From DASUAS01 sp963750045 (lineage in GTDB: Bacteria > Actinomycetota > Acidimicrobiia > IMCC26256 > DASPTH01), in contig CAVVPD010000004.1 of the NCBI GenBank assembly GCA_963750045.1, positions 558,001 to 622,000 of the forward strand: a DNA stretch of 64,000 nt, given 5' to 3'. The notes beneath the pieces are model-generated. The model made no database searches and was not told the DNA's origin. It saw nothing but the letters and a program-made list of their open reading frames with translations. Shown one piece after another: positions 17,606 to 26,222 of this stretch (the first letter of the stretch is position 1; the number at the start of each line of letters is the position of its first letter). The position numbers and the translations under genes were made by a program.

Positions 17606-18784
17606 TCAGTTGCGGGGGATCTGGCTCCACGGCGTGTTCGGGTCGAGGCCGGGTTCGCGTGGGAGACCGAGCACGCGCTCACCCAGGATGTTCATCTGGA
17701 TCTGGGTGGTCCCGCCCGCGATGGTGCCGCCCGGGGAGCTCACGAACGCGAGCACCGGATCGCGCTCGCCCACCTCGCGCTCGTCGAGCGCGTCGCGCGT
17801 GTAGGGGCCGCACAACGTGCCGTCGGGCCCCATCAGGTCGACGACCATCTCGCTGACCCCCGTCTGGACCCGCCCCGAGAGGAGCTTCAACACCGACCCC
17901 TCCGGACCGGGGACGCCCTTCTCGCGCTTCGCCTGCGCCCGCAGGCTGCCGAGGCGCAGCACCTCGGCGTCGATCCAGAGCCGCAGCAGGCGGTCGCGCA
18001 CCACCGGGTTGGGGTTCCGGCACCGTTTCCAGGCGGCGACTGCGCCGGCGATCGGCCCCGAGCCCCTCGGCGCCACCTCGCTGCCGATCGACACACGCTC
18101 GTTCATCAGCGTGGCATTGGCGACCCGCCACCCGTCGCTGACGTCGCCGATGCGCATCGAGTCGGGAACGGTCGCGTTCGTGAAGAACACCTCGTTGAAC
18201 CCGGAGGCGCCGGCCATGCTGCGGATCGGGCGCACCTCCACCCCCGGCTGGTGCATGTCGATGATGAACGCGGTGAGGCCCTTGTGCTTGGGGGCGTCGG
18301 GATCGGTGCGCGCCAGGAGGAGCCCGAAGCGGGCGTGGTGCGCCATCGACGTCCAGATCTTCGAGCCGTTCACGACCCACTCGTCACCGTCGGCCACCGC
18401 GCGGGTCGCCAGGCCGGCCACGTCGGACCCGGCGCCCGGCTCGCTGAAGAGCTGGCACCAGATCTCCTCGGCGGTGAAGATGGGCCGGAGGAACCGCTCC
18501 TGCTGCTCACGGGTCCCGCGGGCCACGATCGTCGGCCCGCACATGCCGATCCCCATCGCGTTGCGCATCCACGGGTAGCGACGACCGGCGCCCTCGAGCG
18601 CCTCGTCGACGATCTCCTGGAGCTTCGGTGACGCGTCGAGCCCGCCGACGCCCACCGGGTAGTCCATCCGGGCCAGGCCCACGTCGAACTGGGCGCCGAG
18701 GAACCCGACCTCGTCGTCGTCGCCGTGCTCGGACAGCAGGCGATCCAACCGCTCGCGGACGTCGGCCTCGGTGATCTCACTCAT
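17606..18784 (-). CDS. Acyl-CoA dehydrogenase-family protein
   Basis: A 392-residue FAD enzyme. LFSEPGAGSDVAGLATRAVA and IWTSMAHHARFGLLLARTDP bind the flavin, and GGTTQIQMNILGERVLGLPR closes the domain. It belongs to the actinobacterial FadE group that oxidises unusual or ring-attached acyl-CoAs. ATG 18784 starts 6 bp after the stop of the substrate-binding-protein gene. It sits third from last in the TetR-AKR-cupin cluster, which suggests oxidation of the same compound handled by the amidohydrolase and reductases. Confidence 0.88.
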   Translation of the reverse strand: MSEITEADVRERLDRLLSEHGDDDEVGFLGAQFDVGLARMDYPVGVGGLDASPKLQEIVDEALEGAGRRYPWMRNAMGIGMCGPTIVARGTREQQERFLRPIFTAEEIWCQLFSEPGAGSDVAGLATRAVADGDEWVVNGSKIWTSMAHHARFGLLLARTDPDAPKHKGLTAFIIDMHQPGVEVRPIRSMAGASGFNEVFFTNATVPDSMRIGDVSDGWRVANATLMNERVSIGSEVAPRGSGPIAGAVAAWKRCRNPNPVVRDRLLRLWIDAEVLRLGSLRAQAKREKGVPGPEGSVLKLLSGRVQTGVSEMVVDLMGPDGTLCGPYTRDALDEREVGERDPVLAFVSSPGGTIAGGTTQIQMNILGERVLGLPREPGLDPNTPWSQIPRN

Positions 18785-18790
18785 GCTCGG

Positions 18791-19865
18791 TCACTCCCAC
18801 GGTTCGAACAGTCCTTCGAATTCCAGCTCGCCGTTGCGCACCCGTCCGTAGAGCAGCCAGTCACCCTTGAACAACTGGTGGTCGTACGGGCCGCCCGCGA
18901 TGTGTGTCTGGGGCCCGCCGGTCGCACTGGGCATGAAGCGGATCTGCTCGAACCCCGCCTTCACGCCCCAGCCGGTCAGCACCGGCGCGGCGGAAGAGCG
19001 CCTCGACGAGCACACGTGCGGTGTCGTACGCGAGCACCGGGATCGCGTTCGGCCACATCGGCGGGTCGGCGCCGTAGCGCGCCGCGTAGCGTTCGTGGAA
19101 CGCGGCCGCGAGCGTGTTCTGCGGACAGAGCTGGTCGACGCCCACCCACCCCTCGAACTTGTCGAACCCCATCAGGTAGAACATGAACGCGGTGCCCATG
19201 ATGCGGGGCGGGTCCCACGCCAGGTGGTCGAGCGCGGTGCGCAGCTCGCCGTTGGCCGCGAGCACGCCGTAGCCCATGTACACGAGCGCGTCCGCCCTGA
19301 CGGAGCGCAGGTGATCGAGGTTGTCGGCGAGGTGCTCTTCGGTCTGGTCGACGGTCTCGACCGCGGCGATGGTGACGCCCCGCCGGCGGCACTCCTGGCG
19401 GAAGTAGCGGAAGTACTCCTCGCCGTTGGGCGACACCTCGCTGAGCACGGCGACGCGTTCGTAGCCGTTGCGCTTCAGCCAGCCGACCGCCAGGGCCGCG
19501 TCGCCGCCGCAGTCGCCGTTGCCGAGGCGGAAGCAGTAGTCGCCGAAGAACCGCTCGGTGCCGCACCACGACAGCAACGGCACTTGCAGCTCGTTGGCGT
19601 ACGGACCGACCACCATCGCGTTGTCGGAGCTGTACGAGCCCGCCACCGCGATGCACCCTTCGTCGACCAGCTCCTTGAAGCCGTCGATGGCGTTCTTCGC
19701 CGAGCCCTGCGGGAGGCCCCGCTCCGGGTGCAGCACGAACTCGTAGGGTCGCCCGAGCACGCCGGACTCGACCGCTTCGTCGAAGGCCAGGCGGTGGATC
19801 TGGTCGTACCCTCCGCCGGGGCCGTCGAGAGCCGCGCCCAGCCAGCCGATCTTGATCGGATCCAC
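18791..19865 (-). CDS. Branched-chain-type periplasmic-binding-fold protein, no signal peptide, frameshifted
   Basis: From GTG 19865, with GGAGG a few bases before it, the protein reads IKIGWLGAALDGPGGGYDQI, then VAGSYSSDNAMVVGPYANEL and YERVAVLSEVSPNGEEYF: a Peripla_BP_6 (LivK/AmiC-like) ligand-binding fold. The frame breaks near 18983-18990 (LFRRA joins PVLTGWGVKAGFEQIRF) and ends at 18791, for about 358 residues. No signal peptide or lipobox is visible upstream in any frame, so the protein may be cytoplasmic, as AmiC-type sensors are. No permease is adjacent; the fused Liv transporter is 25 kb away. Confidence 0.72.
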
Positions 19866-19890
19866 GCTTCCTCCTTGCTCGGCGGCCCTG

Positions 19891-20880
19891 CTACCAGGCG
19901 TAGGCCTCGGGGGCGGGGCCGCCCGGACCCGGGAAGATCTCGTCGAGCTGGGCGAGCACCGACTCGTCGAGATGCACGTCGAGTGCACCCATGGCGGTGT
20001 CGAGCTGCTCGAGCGTGCGCGGCCCGATGATGGGCGCGGTCACCACCGGGTTGTGCAGCAACCACACGAGCGCGACGTCGGCGGGCGAGTGGCCCAGATC
20101 GGCGCAGAGCTTCTCCCAGGCCTCGAGCTGTGGGCGCAGGGCCTCGATCTGGTCCTGGATGCGCTGGTTGCCGCGCCTGCCCCCTGCCGCGCGGTCGGCG
20201 AGCACCCCACCGAGGAGTCCACCACCCAGCGGGCTCCAGGGGATCATGCCCACGCCGTAGTGCTCGCACGCGGGGAGCACCTCGAGCTCGACGGTCCGGG
20301 CCTTGAGGTTGTAGAGGCTCTGCTCGGACACGAGGCCGAGCGAGCCCCGCTTGGCGGCTGCTTCGTTCGCCTGCACGATGTGCCAGCCCGCGAAGTTGCT
20401 GCTGCCCACGTAGAGCACCTTGCCCTGCTGCACGAGCACGTCCATCGCCTGCCAGATCTCGTCCCACGGAGTGTCGCGGTCGACGTGGTGCATCTGGTAG
20501 AGGTCGATGTGGTCGGTCTGCATCCGGCGCAGGCTGTCTTCACACGCCTGGCGGATGTGCAGCGCCGAGAGCTTCCCGTCGTTCGGCCAGGAGCTGCGGG
20601 TGTTGTACACCTTGGTGGCGATCACGGTGCGTTCGCGACGGCGGTCGCCCTGTGCGAACCAGCGGCCCACGATGGATTCCGTGAGCCCCCGTCCGTCGCC
20701 GTACACGTCGGCGGTGTCGAAGAAGTTGACGCCGAGGTCGAGCGCGCGGTCCATGATGCGGTGCCCGTCGCCCTCCTCGGTCTGCACACCGCCGCCGGCG
20801 GCCTGCATGCCGAAGTTCATCGTGCCGAGGCACAGCGGGCTGACGCGGAGGCCGGTGCGGCCGAGCAGTCGGTAGTCCAT
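19891..20880 (-). CDS. Aldo/keto reductase
   Basis: A 329-residue (beta/alpha)8 NADPH-dependent reductase. The tetrad is D55 and Y60 in FFDTADVYGDG, K90 in VIATKVYN and His 131/132 in YQMHHVD. SSNFAGWHI and SPLGGGLLGG follow in the order normal for the family (YajO/Tas-like group). ATG 20880 is chosen since the upstream in-frame residues to 20961 cross a large inverted repeat. It ends 25 bp before the binding-protein gene and is likely in the same transcript. Confidence 0.88.
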   Translation of the reverse strand: MDYRLLGRTGLRVSPLCLGTMNFGMQAAGGGVQTEEGDGHRIMDRALDLGVNFFDTADVYGDGRGLTESIVGRWFAQGDRRRERTVIATKVYNTRSSWPNDGKLSALHIRQACEDSLRRMQTDHIDLYQMHHVDRDTPWDEIWQAMDVLVQQGKVLYVGSSNFAGWHIVQANEAAAKRGSLGLVSEQSLYNLKARTVELEVLPACEHYGVGMIPWSPLGGGLLGGVLADRAAGGRRGNQRIQDQIEALRPQLEAWEKLCADLGHSPADVALVWLLHNPVVTAPIIGPRTLEQLDTAMGALDVHLDESVLAQLDEIFPGPGGPAPEAYAW

Positions 20881-20927
20881 GGGGCCACTCTCCGCGTCCG
20901 GCGGCGGGCGCACCACGCCACCTCCCT

Positions 20928-20979
20928 CGAGCATGTGTCGATTCGGGGTCGCCGGCGACACTCGATCGACACATGCTCG
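20928..20979. repeat. Nested inverted repeat (15-bp perfect arms around a 12-bp palindrome)
   Basis: CGAGCATGTGTCGAT (20928-20942) is the exact reverse complement of ATCGACACATGCTCG (20965-20979). The 22-base loop itself contains the palindrome GTCGCCGGCGAC (20948-20959). It lies between the stop of the cupin gene and the start of the aldo/keto reductase gene. It could be a transcription attenuator, an RNA-stabilising stem between operon genes, or an operator. Confidence 0.6.
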
Positions 20980-20997
20980 TCCCGGGGGCCGAACCGG

Positions 20998-21321
20998 TCA
21001 GTCCTTGAGCTCGATGATGATCTCGGAGTAGGGCACCTTCCCGGGGTTCCGAGCAGTCTCGATGCCGCCGCGCTCGATGAAGATCGCGGTGCCGGGCACG
21101 ACGTCGGCCTCGAGGTACTCGTCGTACGCACCCCCGGTATCGGGCTCCGGCACCGCGGCGACGCGATCGCCCCCGAGCTGCACGAGCACGTAGTCGAGGG
21201 CGTGCTCGTGCAGGTTGCTGTCGCCACCGGGCGGGATGACCAGCTCCCAGATCCGCACCCGGTCGTTCTCGAAGACGACCCGGTCTCCCATCGGTCCGAG
21301 TACGCGTGCCTCGTCGCTCAT
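20998..21321 (-). CDS. Small cupin-fold protein
   Basis: A single-domain cupin of 107 residues. VRIWELVIPPGGDSNLHEHA corresponds to cupin motif 1 with two His, and AIFIERGGIETARNPG to motif 2. The metal-ligand set is incomplete compared with dioxygenase cupins, so a binding or isomerase role is as likely as catalysis. ATG 21321 has GAGGGAG seven bases upstream. It lies between TetR (10 bp upstream) and the aldo/keto reductase. Confidence 0.7.
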   Translation of the reverse strand: MSDEARVLGPMGDRVVFENDRVRIWELVIPPGGDSNLHEHALDYVLVQLGGDRVAAVPEPDTGGAYDEYLEADVVPGTAIFIERGGIETARNPGKVPYSEIIIELKD

Positions 21322-21331
21322 CGCAGCTCCC

Positions 21332-21985
21332 TCATCGTGCCGGCCGGTCCTGTCGGTCCCCACCGATCCCCTGGAGACAGAACCGCACCAGGTGGTCGGC
21401 CTCGGAGGCGGTCGGTCGGGTGCCCTGGACCAGGTGGTCGTGCAACGTCGCGAACACCGCGTGGTAGACGACGAGGGCATCGTCGCGCGCGTTCGCGGCG
21501 CCGTGCAGGGGGACGACCGCGGTCGCCAGGAGGTCGACGAGCAGGTCGACCGACGCTTGCTGCTCCCGCGGGAACGCCTCGGCGAGCCGGTCCTGGTCGG
21601 TCACGAAGGGGCGGGTCCTCCCGGCGGCGCGGGCGTCGGACGCCTGGGCCAGCACACCCTCGATCCAGGCCCGGACGCGGGCCTCGGGCGTGGCCGCCCT
21701 GTGCATGCGACGTTCGAGCGACCCGACCAGCCGGCGTCGCCCGTCGTCGAGGAGCAGCAGGAACAGCTCGTCCTTGGACTGGAAGTACCGGTAGAACGCC
21801 TGGGTCGAGAGGCCGGTGGCGGCCAGGATCTCGCGCAACGACGGGTCCACGTTCCCCGAACGTTCGATGAGGTCGTAGGTCGCCTCCAGCACCCGCCGGA
21901 TCTCCTCGGCGTACAGCGCCCGCCGGTCGCCCACCGAGCGGTCGACCGCTCGATCGGCCAGCGTGCCCCGCAGGTCCTCGGCCAA
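21332..21985 (-). CDS. TetR-family transcriptional regulator
   Basis: A 217-residue TetR protein. The helix-turn-helix is at residues 50-70 (SLREILAATGLSTQAFYRYF), followed by QSKDELFLLLLDDGRR, the standard linker into the ligand-binding domain. The apparent start is TTG 21985, with GGGAG seven bases before it. It is divergent from the acyl-CoA synthetase, and the intergenic region holds a perfect palindrome that is the likely operator for both directions. It is also the first gene of the minus-strand catabolic run, so it may control both operons. Confidence 0.87.
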   Translation of the reverse strand: MAEDLRGTLADRAVDRSVGDRRALYAEEIRRVLEATYDLIERSGNVDPSLREILAATGLSTQAFYRYFQSKDELFLLLLDDGRRRLVGSLERRMHRAATPEARVRAWIEGVLAQASDARAAGRTRPFVTDQDRLAEAFPREQQASVDLLVDLLATAVVPLHGAANARDDALVVYHAVFATLHDHLVQGTRPTASEADHLVRFCLQGIGGDRQDRPAR

Positions 21986-21997
21986 AGCGTCGCTCCC

Positions 21998-22026
21998 ATG
22001 ACGGCAAAGCAGTGTTCTGGTATCGT
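21998..22026 (+). promoter_or_regulatory. Candidate promoter of the acyl-CoA synthetase/ferredoxin-oxidoreductase operon
   Basis: ATGACG (21998-22003) and TATCGT (22021-22026) are spaced by 17 bases. The -10 lies inside the TetR palindrome, so bound repressor would block RNA polymerase. Confidence 0.4.
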
Positions 22027-22035
22027 GAGAACACT
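22011..22035. promoter_or_regulatory. TetR-type operator, perfect inverted repeat
   Basis: AGTGTTCT (22011-22018), nine bases, AGAACACT (22028-22035): exact 8-bp arms. It sits between the start of the TetR gene and the divergent CoA ligase, overlapping the -10 element of the latter. Size and placement are typical for operators of TetR regulators of acyl-CoA metabolism. Confidence 0.75.
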
Positions 22036-22058
22036 ACTCTCCCGGGGATGCGGTGGCG

Positions 22059-23533
22059 ATGGACCTCGTGATCGGCGACGTGTTCCGGAGCGCGGCCCGG
22101 GCCGTCCCCGGGCACGTGGCGGTCGCGCACCGCGGGACCTCGCTGACCTTCGGCGAGCTCGAGGAGCGGGGCCGGGCGCTGGCCGGTGCCCTGCGTACCG
22201 CGGCGTCGGCCCCCGCGATCGCGTCGCGGTGTGGTCGGGCACCCGCCTCGACGTCGCCGCCCTCTTCGCCGGTCTGGCGCACCTCGGCGCCGCGTTCGCA
22301 CCGGTGAACTCGACCCTCACGGCCGAGGAGGCCGCGCCGATCGTGGCGTCGGCCCGACCGGCGATCCTGGTCGTGGACCCCGAGCACACGCCCGACGCGG
22401 CGGAAGTGGCCGCGGCTGCGAGCTGTGGCATCGCCGAGCTCCCGAACCTCGGCGGTGGCTCCCCCGCCGCCGCGCCGGGCGACGGCGCCGGGTTCTGCGA
22501 ACGTGACCCGCACGTCGTCTTCTTCACGAGCGGCAGCACCGGCCGGCCCAAGGGCGTCGTGCTCTCCCACCGGGTCAACTACCTCCGCACCTTCACCGGG
22601 ACGCAGATGGAGCCTCGGGGCGCGCTCGTGTGTCCGTACCCCCTGTTCCACATGGGCGCGTGGACGCTCGCCCTCCAGCAGTGGCAGGCCCGTGACCGCG
22701 TCGTGTTCGTCGCCCCCGATCCGGTGGAGATCTGCGCCGCGGTCGAGGACCACCACGCCACCCGACTGAATTGCATCCCCGCGGTGTGGCGCCGCGTCCT
22801 CGACCTCCTCGCCTCCGACGCCGGGAACCGCTACGACGTGTCGTCGGTGCGCTTCGCCGACTCGGGGACCTCGGCCACGCCGGTCGAGCTGCTCGGCGCC
22901 ATCGCCGGCGCCTTCACCGAGGCCCAGGTCCGGGTCTTCTACGGCTCCACCGAGGCCGGGAGCGTCTCGTGCCTCGAGCATGCCGATCTCCACCGCAAGC
23001 CCGGCAGCTGCGGCGTGCCTTCGCCCGGCGCCGAGGTCCGCCTCGACGAGCGGGGCGAGCTCTGGACGCGGGGGCCGATGCTCTTCGACGGCTACTTCGA
23101 CGACCCGGCCGCGACTGCCGCGGTGATGGGCGACGGGTGGTTCGCCACCGGCGACCTCGCGGAGGCGGACGCCGAGGGCTACCTCTCCATCGTCGGCCGG
23201 GCCCGCGACGTGATCCGCACCGGCGGTGAGAGCGTCGTCCCCCGCGAGGTCGAGGAGGCGCTCGCCGGCCACCCCGCGGTCGCCGACCTGGCGGTCGTGG
23301 GGATCCCGGACGTCGACTGGGGCGAGGTGGTCTGCGCGGTGCTCGTGCTGCGCGCTGGCTTCGCCTCCCCCACCGTCGACGAGCTCCGCGCCTCGTGCCG
23401 CCGGTCCCTGGCTGCGTACAAGCACCCCCGCCGGGTCGAGGTCGTCGACGCGATCCCGCGCACCGCGTCGAACGGCAAGACTCGTCGGGCCCTCCTCGTC
23501 GCGCAGCTCTCCTCGCGCCCCATCCCGAAATGA
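22059..23533 (+). CDS. AMP-dependent acyl-CoA synthetase/ligase, one frameshift
   Basis: ANL-superfamily enzyme of about 491 residues. MDLVIGDVFRSAARAVPGHV starts at ATG 22059 (GTG 22053 is an alternative). The frame shifts near 22195-22205 (GALRT continues as RGVGPRDRVAVWSG). VVFFTSGSTGRPKGVVLSH is the P-loop, FYGSTEAG the adenine-binding motif, and GDGWFATGDLAEADAEGYLS and RTASNGKTRRALL contain the hinge and catalytic Lys. It should activate a carboxylic acid to its CoA thioester. It begins an operon: the gamma subunit of the 2-oxoacid oxidoreductase starts 6 bp after its stop. Confidence 0.82.
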
Positions 23534-23539
23534 GGCGAT

Positions 23540-24115
23540 ATGGAACGTGAACTGGTGCTCAGCGGCATCGGCGGCCAGGGCGTCCAGCTCGCCGCCCAGG
23601 TGCTCGCCCGCGCCGCCATCGCCGAAGGCCGGTCGGTGCAGATGTTCGGGAGCTACGGCGGGATGATGCGCGGCGGCAACACGGAGGCGACGGTGGTCGT
23701 CGCCGACGGCGCGATCGAAGCGCCGCCCACCGTCGCGGTCGCGTGGTCGGCAATCTTCATGCACCACGACTTCTCGGGTCCCACGCGTGCCAAGCTCCGG
23801 CCTGGCAGCCTCGTGCTCGTGAACACGACCGTCTTCGAGGGCGCCTTCGACGCCGCCGAGCTCCGGGTGGTCGAGGTGCCCGCGACCGACATCGCGGTCG
23901 ACCTCGGCAACATCATGGCCGCGTCGATGGTGATGCTCGGCGCCTACGTCGCGGCGACGGGCATCGTCGCGCCCGACGCACTCGACCTCGCCGTCGCCGA
24001 ATCGCTGCCCGCGTACCGCACGCAACACGCGGCGCGGAACGTGGCCGCGATCCGTGCCGGCTTCGAGGTCGCGCCCCGTGACCTCGCGCCGGCCTGGGTG
24101 GAGGTGGCGGCGTGA
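23540..24115 (+). CDS. 2-oxoacid:acceptor oxidoreductase, gamma subunit
   Basis: A 191-residue protein of the POR/KOR gamma domain. LVLSGIGGQGVQLAAQVLAR is the family hallmark near the N-terminus, followed by MFGSYGGMMRGGNTEATVVV, where gamma subunits contact CoA. The C-terminal ALDLAVAESLPAYRTQHAAR is also typical. Together with the next three genes it forms a complete four-subunit ferredoxin-dependent oxidoreductase that converts a 2-oxoacid and CoA to acyl-CoA, CO2 and reduced ferredoxin. ATG 23540 follows the ligase directly and the gene overlaps the delta subunit by four bases. Confidence 0.88.
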   Translation: MERELVLSGIGGQGVQLAAQVLARAAIAEGRSVQMFGSYGGMMRGGNTEATVVVADGAIEAPPTVAVAWSAIFMHHDFSGPTRAKLRPGSLVLVNTTVFEGAFDAAELRVVEVPATDIAVDLGNIMAASMVMLGAYVAATGIVAPDALDLAVAESLPAYRTQHAARNVAAIRAGFEVAPRDLAPAWVEVAA

Positions 24116-24369
24116 AGACGGTCGTCACCCGGGGCACGGTCGTGATCGACGTCGAGGCCTGCAAAGGGTGCGATCTCTGCATCGACGCCTGCCCGCCGAG
24201 GGTCCTCGAGATGACCGTGCACGACGTCAACTCGCGGGGCTACCGCTACCCGCGCCTGGTCGCCGGGTGCACCGGTTGCCAGGCCTGCGCGTGGATCTGC
24301 CCCGACTTCTGCTTCCAGGTGTACAAGTACGAGCAGCCCCTCGAGCTCCAGGTGGAGGACGCGTCGTGA
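24112..24369 (+). CDS. 2-oxoacid:ferredoxin oxidoreductase, delta (2[4Fe-4S]) subunit
   Basis: An 85-residue ferredoxin-like subunit. Cysteines 17, 20, 23 and 27 (CKGCDLCIDACP) and 53, 56, 59 and 63 (CTGCQACAWICP) form two classical [4Fe-4S] sites that take electrons from the thiamine site. The GTG start overlaps the stop of the gamma gene (GTGA at 24112-24115), and the stop overlaps the start of the alpha gene in the same way. Confidence 0.9.
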   Translation: MKTVVTRGTVVIDVEACKGCDLCIDACPPRVLEMTVHDVNSRGYRYPRLVAGCTGCQACAWICPDFCFQVYKYEQPLELQVEDAS

Positions 24370-25441
24370 CCCTCGCACTGCTCGAAGGCTCCGAGGCCAT
24401 CGCCGACGCCATGGTCGCGGCCGGGTGCCGGTTCTTCAGCGGCTACCCGATGACGCCGTTCACCGAGGTGCTCGAGCACATGGCGACGAAGCTGCCTGCG
24501 GTCGGCGGCACGTGCATGAACGCCGAGAGCGAGCTCGAGGCGATCGGCATGGCGTGGGGTGCAGCGGCGACCGGCACGCCGAGCGCGACCGGTTCGACGG
24601 GCCAGGGGCTCTCGCTCATGCAGGAGTCGCTCGCCGAAGCGGCCTACGCCCGCATCCCCCTCGTGGTGCTCAACATGGCCCGCGCCCAGGGCGACTACTG
24701 GCAGGCGACCCGGGGCCCGGGTCACGGCGACTCCCGCATGCCGGTGCTGGCGCCCATGGACGTGCCCGAAGCCGCCGCGCTGACCCAGCTCGCGTTCCAC
24801 CTGGCCTTCCGCTGGCGCAACCCGATCCTGGTGTTCGGCGACTACTACCTCGCCCACACGTCCACGTCGGTCGACGTCGTGCCCGCCGACCTCGGACCCC
24901 TGCCGGACGACGACTGGTCGCTCGACGGCAGCACCAGTGGGAGCGGCCACGCCCGGCTCGTCTCCCCCTCGGGTCCGGGAAGCAGCGATCCGGCGGGGGC
25001 TACGACCTCGCCCAGCACTACGTCGACTGCGCGCACGCGACCGAGGAGATGCTGGCGGGCATCGAACCCCTCGCCGAAACGGGCTTCACCGACGACGCCG
25101 AGGTGGTGGTCGTCGCCTTCGGCACACCGGCCAAGTACGTGCGAGCCGCGGTGGCGCGCCTGCGGGCCGAAGGCACACGGGTGGGCTTCGTCCGCCCGAT
25201 CAGCCTGCTCCCGTTCCCGAGCGACGTCGTGGCAGGCGCGGTTCGTGGGGCCCGGGCCGTCGCCGTCTACGAGAACAACCAGGGCCAAATGGTCGACGAC
25301 GTCCGCCTCGCGGTGCGGGGTGCAGTGCCGGTGGAGTTCATCGGTCGCCTCAGCCTCGACGGCTCGGGCTTCGGCATCGCCCCCGACCTCGACACGGACT
25401 ACGTGTCGCGCCGGATCCAGGAGGTCTTCGATGGCCGGTGA
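24366..25441 (+). CDS. 2-oxoacid:ferredoxin oxidoreductase, alpha subunit, one frameshift
   Basis: From GTG 24366: ALLEGSEAIADAMVAAGCRF, then FFSGYPMTPFTEVLEHM and CMNAESELEAIGMAWGAAAT, all diagnostic of the alpha (pyrimidine-binding) chain. In the middle the frame changes at a run of five C (24964-24968): VSP joins LGSGKQRSGGGYDL with one more C. The second part, VRPISLLPFPSDVVAGAVRG with VYENNQGQMVDDVRLA, is the normal C-terminal domain. Total about 358 residues. It overlaps the beta gene by 11 bp. Confidence 0.83.
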
Positions 25442-26222
25442 CCGCTATCTCCCCACCGCCACGCCGCCGACCGAGCCCGCGCACGTGGTGGACGACTTCA
25501 CGCCGTCGCTGCTCGATGTCGCCGCGCACAGCCTCTGCCCCGGATGCGGCGAGCCCATCGCCATGCGTGCCGTGCTCGAGGCGATCGAGGAGATCGGTGC
25601 CGCCAACCGGTCGATCGGCGTCTTCGGGATCGGCTGCTACACCGCGTTCTCGAACAACCTCGACATGGAAGTGCTCCAGGCGCTGCACGGCCGCGCGCCG
25701 TCGTTGGCCACCGGCGTGAAGCGGGCCAAGCCCGGCACCCTCGTCGTGACGGTGCAGGGTGACGGCGACATGGTGAACGAGGGACTCCAGGAAGTGCTCC
25801 ACACCGCGGCGCGAGGTGAGAACGTCACCTGCTTCATGCTCGACAACGGAGTCTTCGGCGAGACCGGCGGCCACATGACGGCCACCACCGCGATCGGCCA
25901 GCGCACCAAGAACACGCTCGACGGTCGCGACGCGGAACAGCACGGCTTCCCGATTCGCGTGAGCAACCTCATCGCCGAGCTCGAGGGCGCCGCCTACGTC
26001 GCGCGCGGTGCGGTCAACAACGCCGGCAACGTCGCGCGGACCAAGAAGATGATTCGGCGCACGCTCGAGACCCAGGAGGCCCGGCGCGGCTTTTCGTTCG
26101 TCGAGATCCTGACCATGTGCCCGACGGGATGGTTCGTGGAGACGCAGGAGGCACCCGACTACCTCAACGCGACGTTGGCGCCCGTCCACACGCCCGGGGT
26201 GCTGAAGGACGTGCTCGCGTGA
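25431..26222 (+). CDS. 2-oxoacid:ferredoxin oxidoreductase, beta (thiamine-diphosphate) subunit
   Basis: A 263-residue beta chain. HSLCPGCGEP at 34-42 provides the CxxC pair of the extra cluster, and VVTVQGDGDMVNEGLQE at 105-121 is the TPP/Mg binding motif. FMLDNGVFGETGGHMTATT is the family's conserved core. The N-terminal extension of 30 residues is short, as in KorB/VorB. ATG 25431 overlaps the end of alpha and the stop overlaps the dehydrogenase start by four bases. Substrate range (branched, aromatic or long-chain 2-oxoacids) cannot be decided from sequence. Confidence 0.9.
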   Translation: MAGDRYLPTATPPTEPAHVVDDFTPSLLDVAAHSLCPGCGEPIAMRAVLEAIEEIGAANRSIGVFGIGCYTAFSNNLDMEVLQALHGRAPSLATGVKRAKPGTLVVTVQGDGDMVNEGLQEVLHTAARGENVTCFMLDNGVFGETGGHMTATTAIGQRTKNTLDGRDAEQHGFPIRVSNLIAELEGAAYVARGAVNNAGNVARTKKMIRRTLETQEARRGFSFVEILTMCPTGWFVETQEAPDYLNATLAPVHTPGVLKDVLA

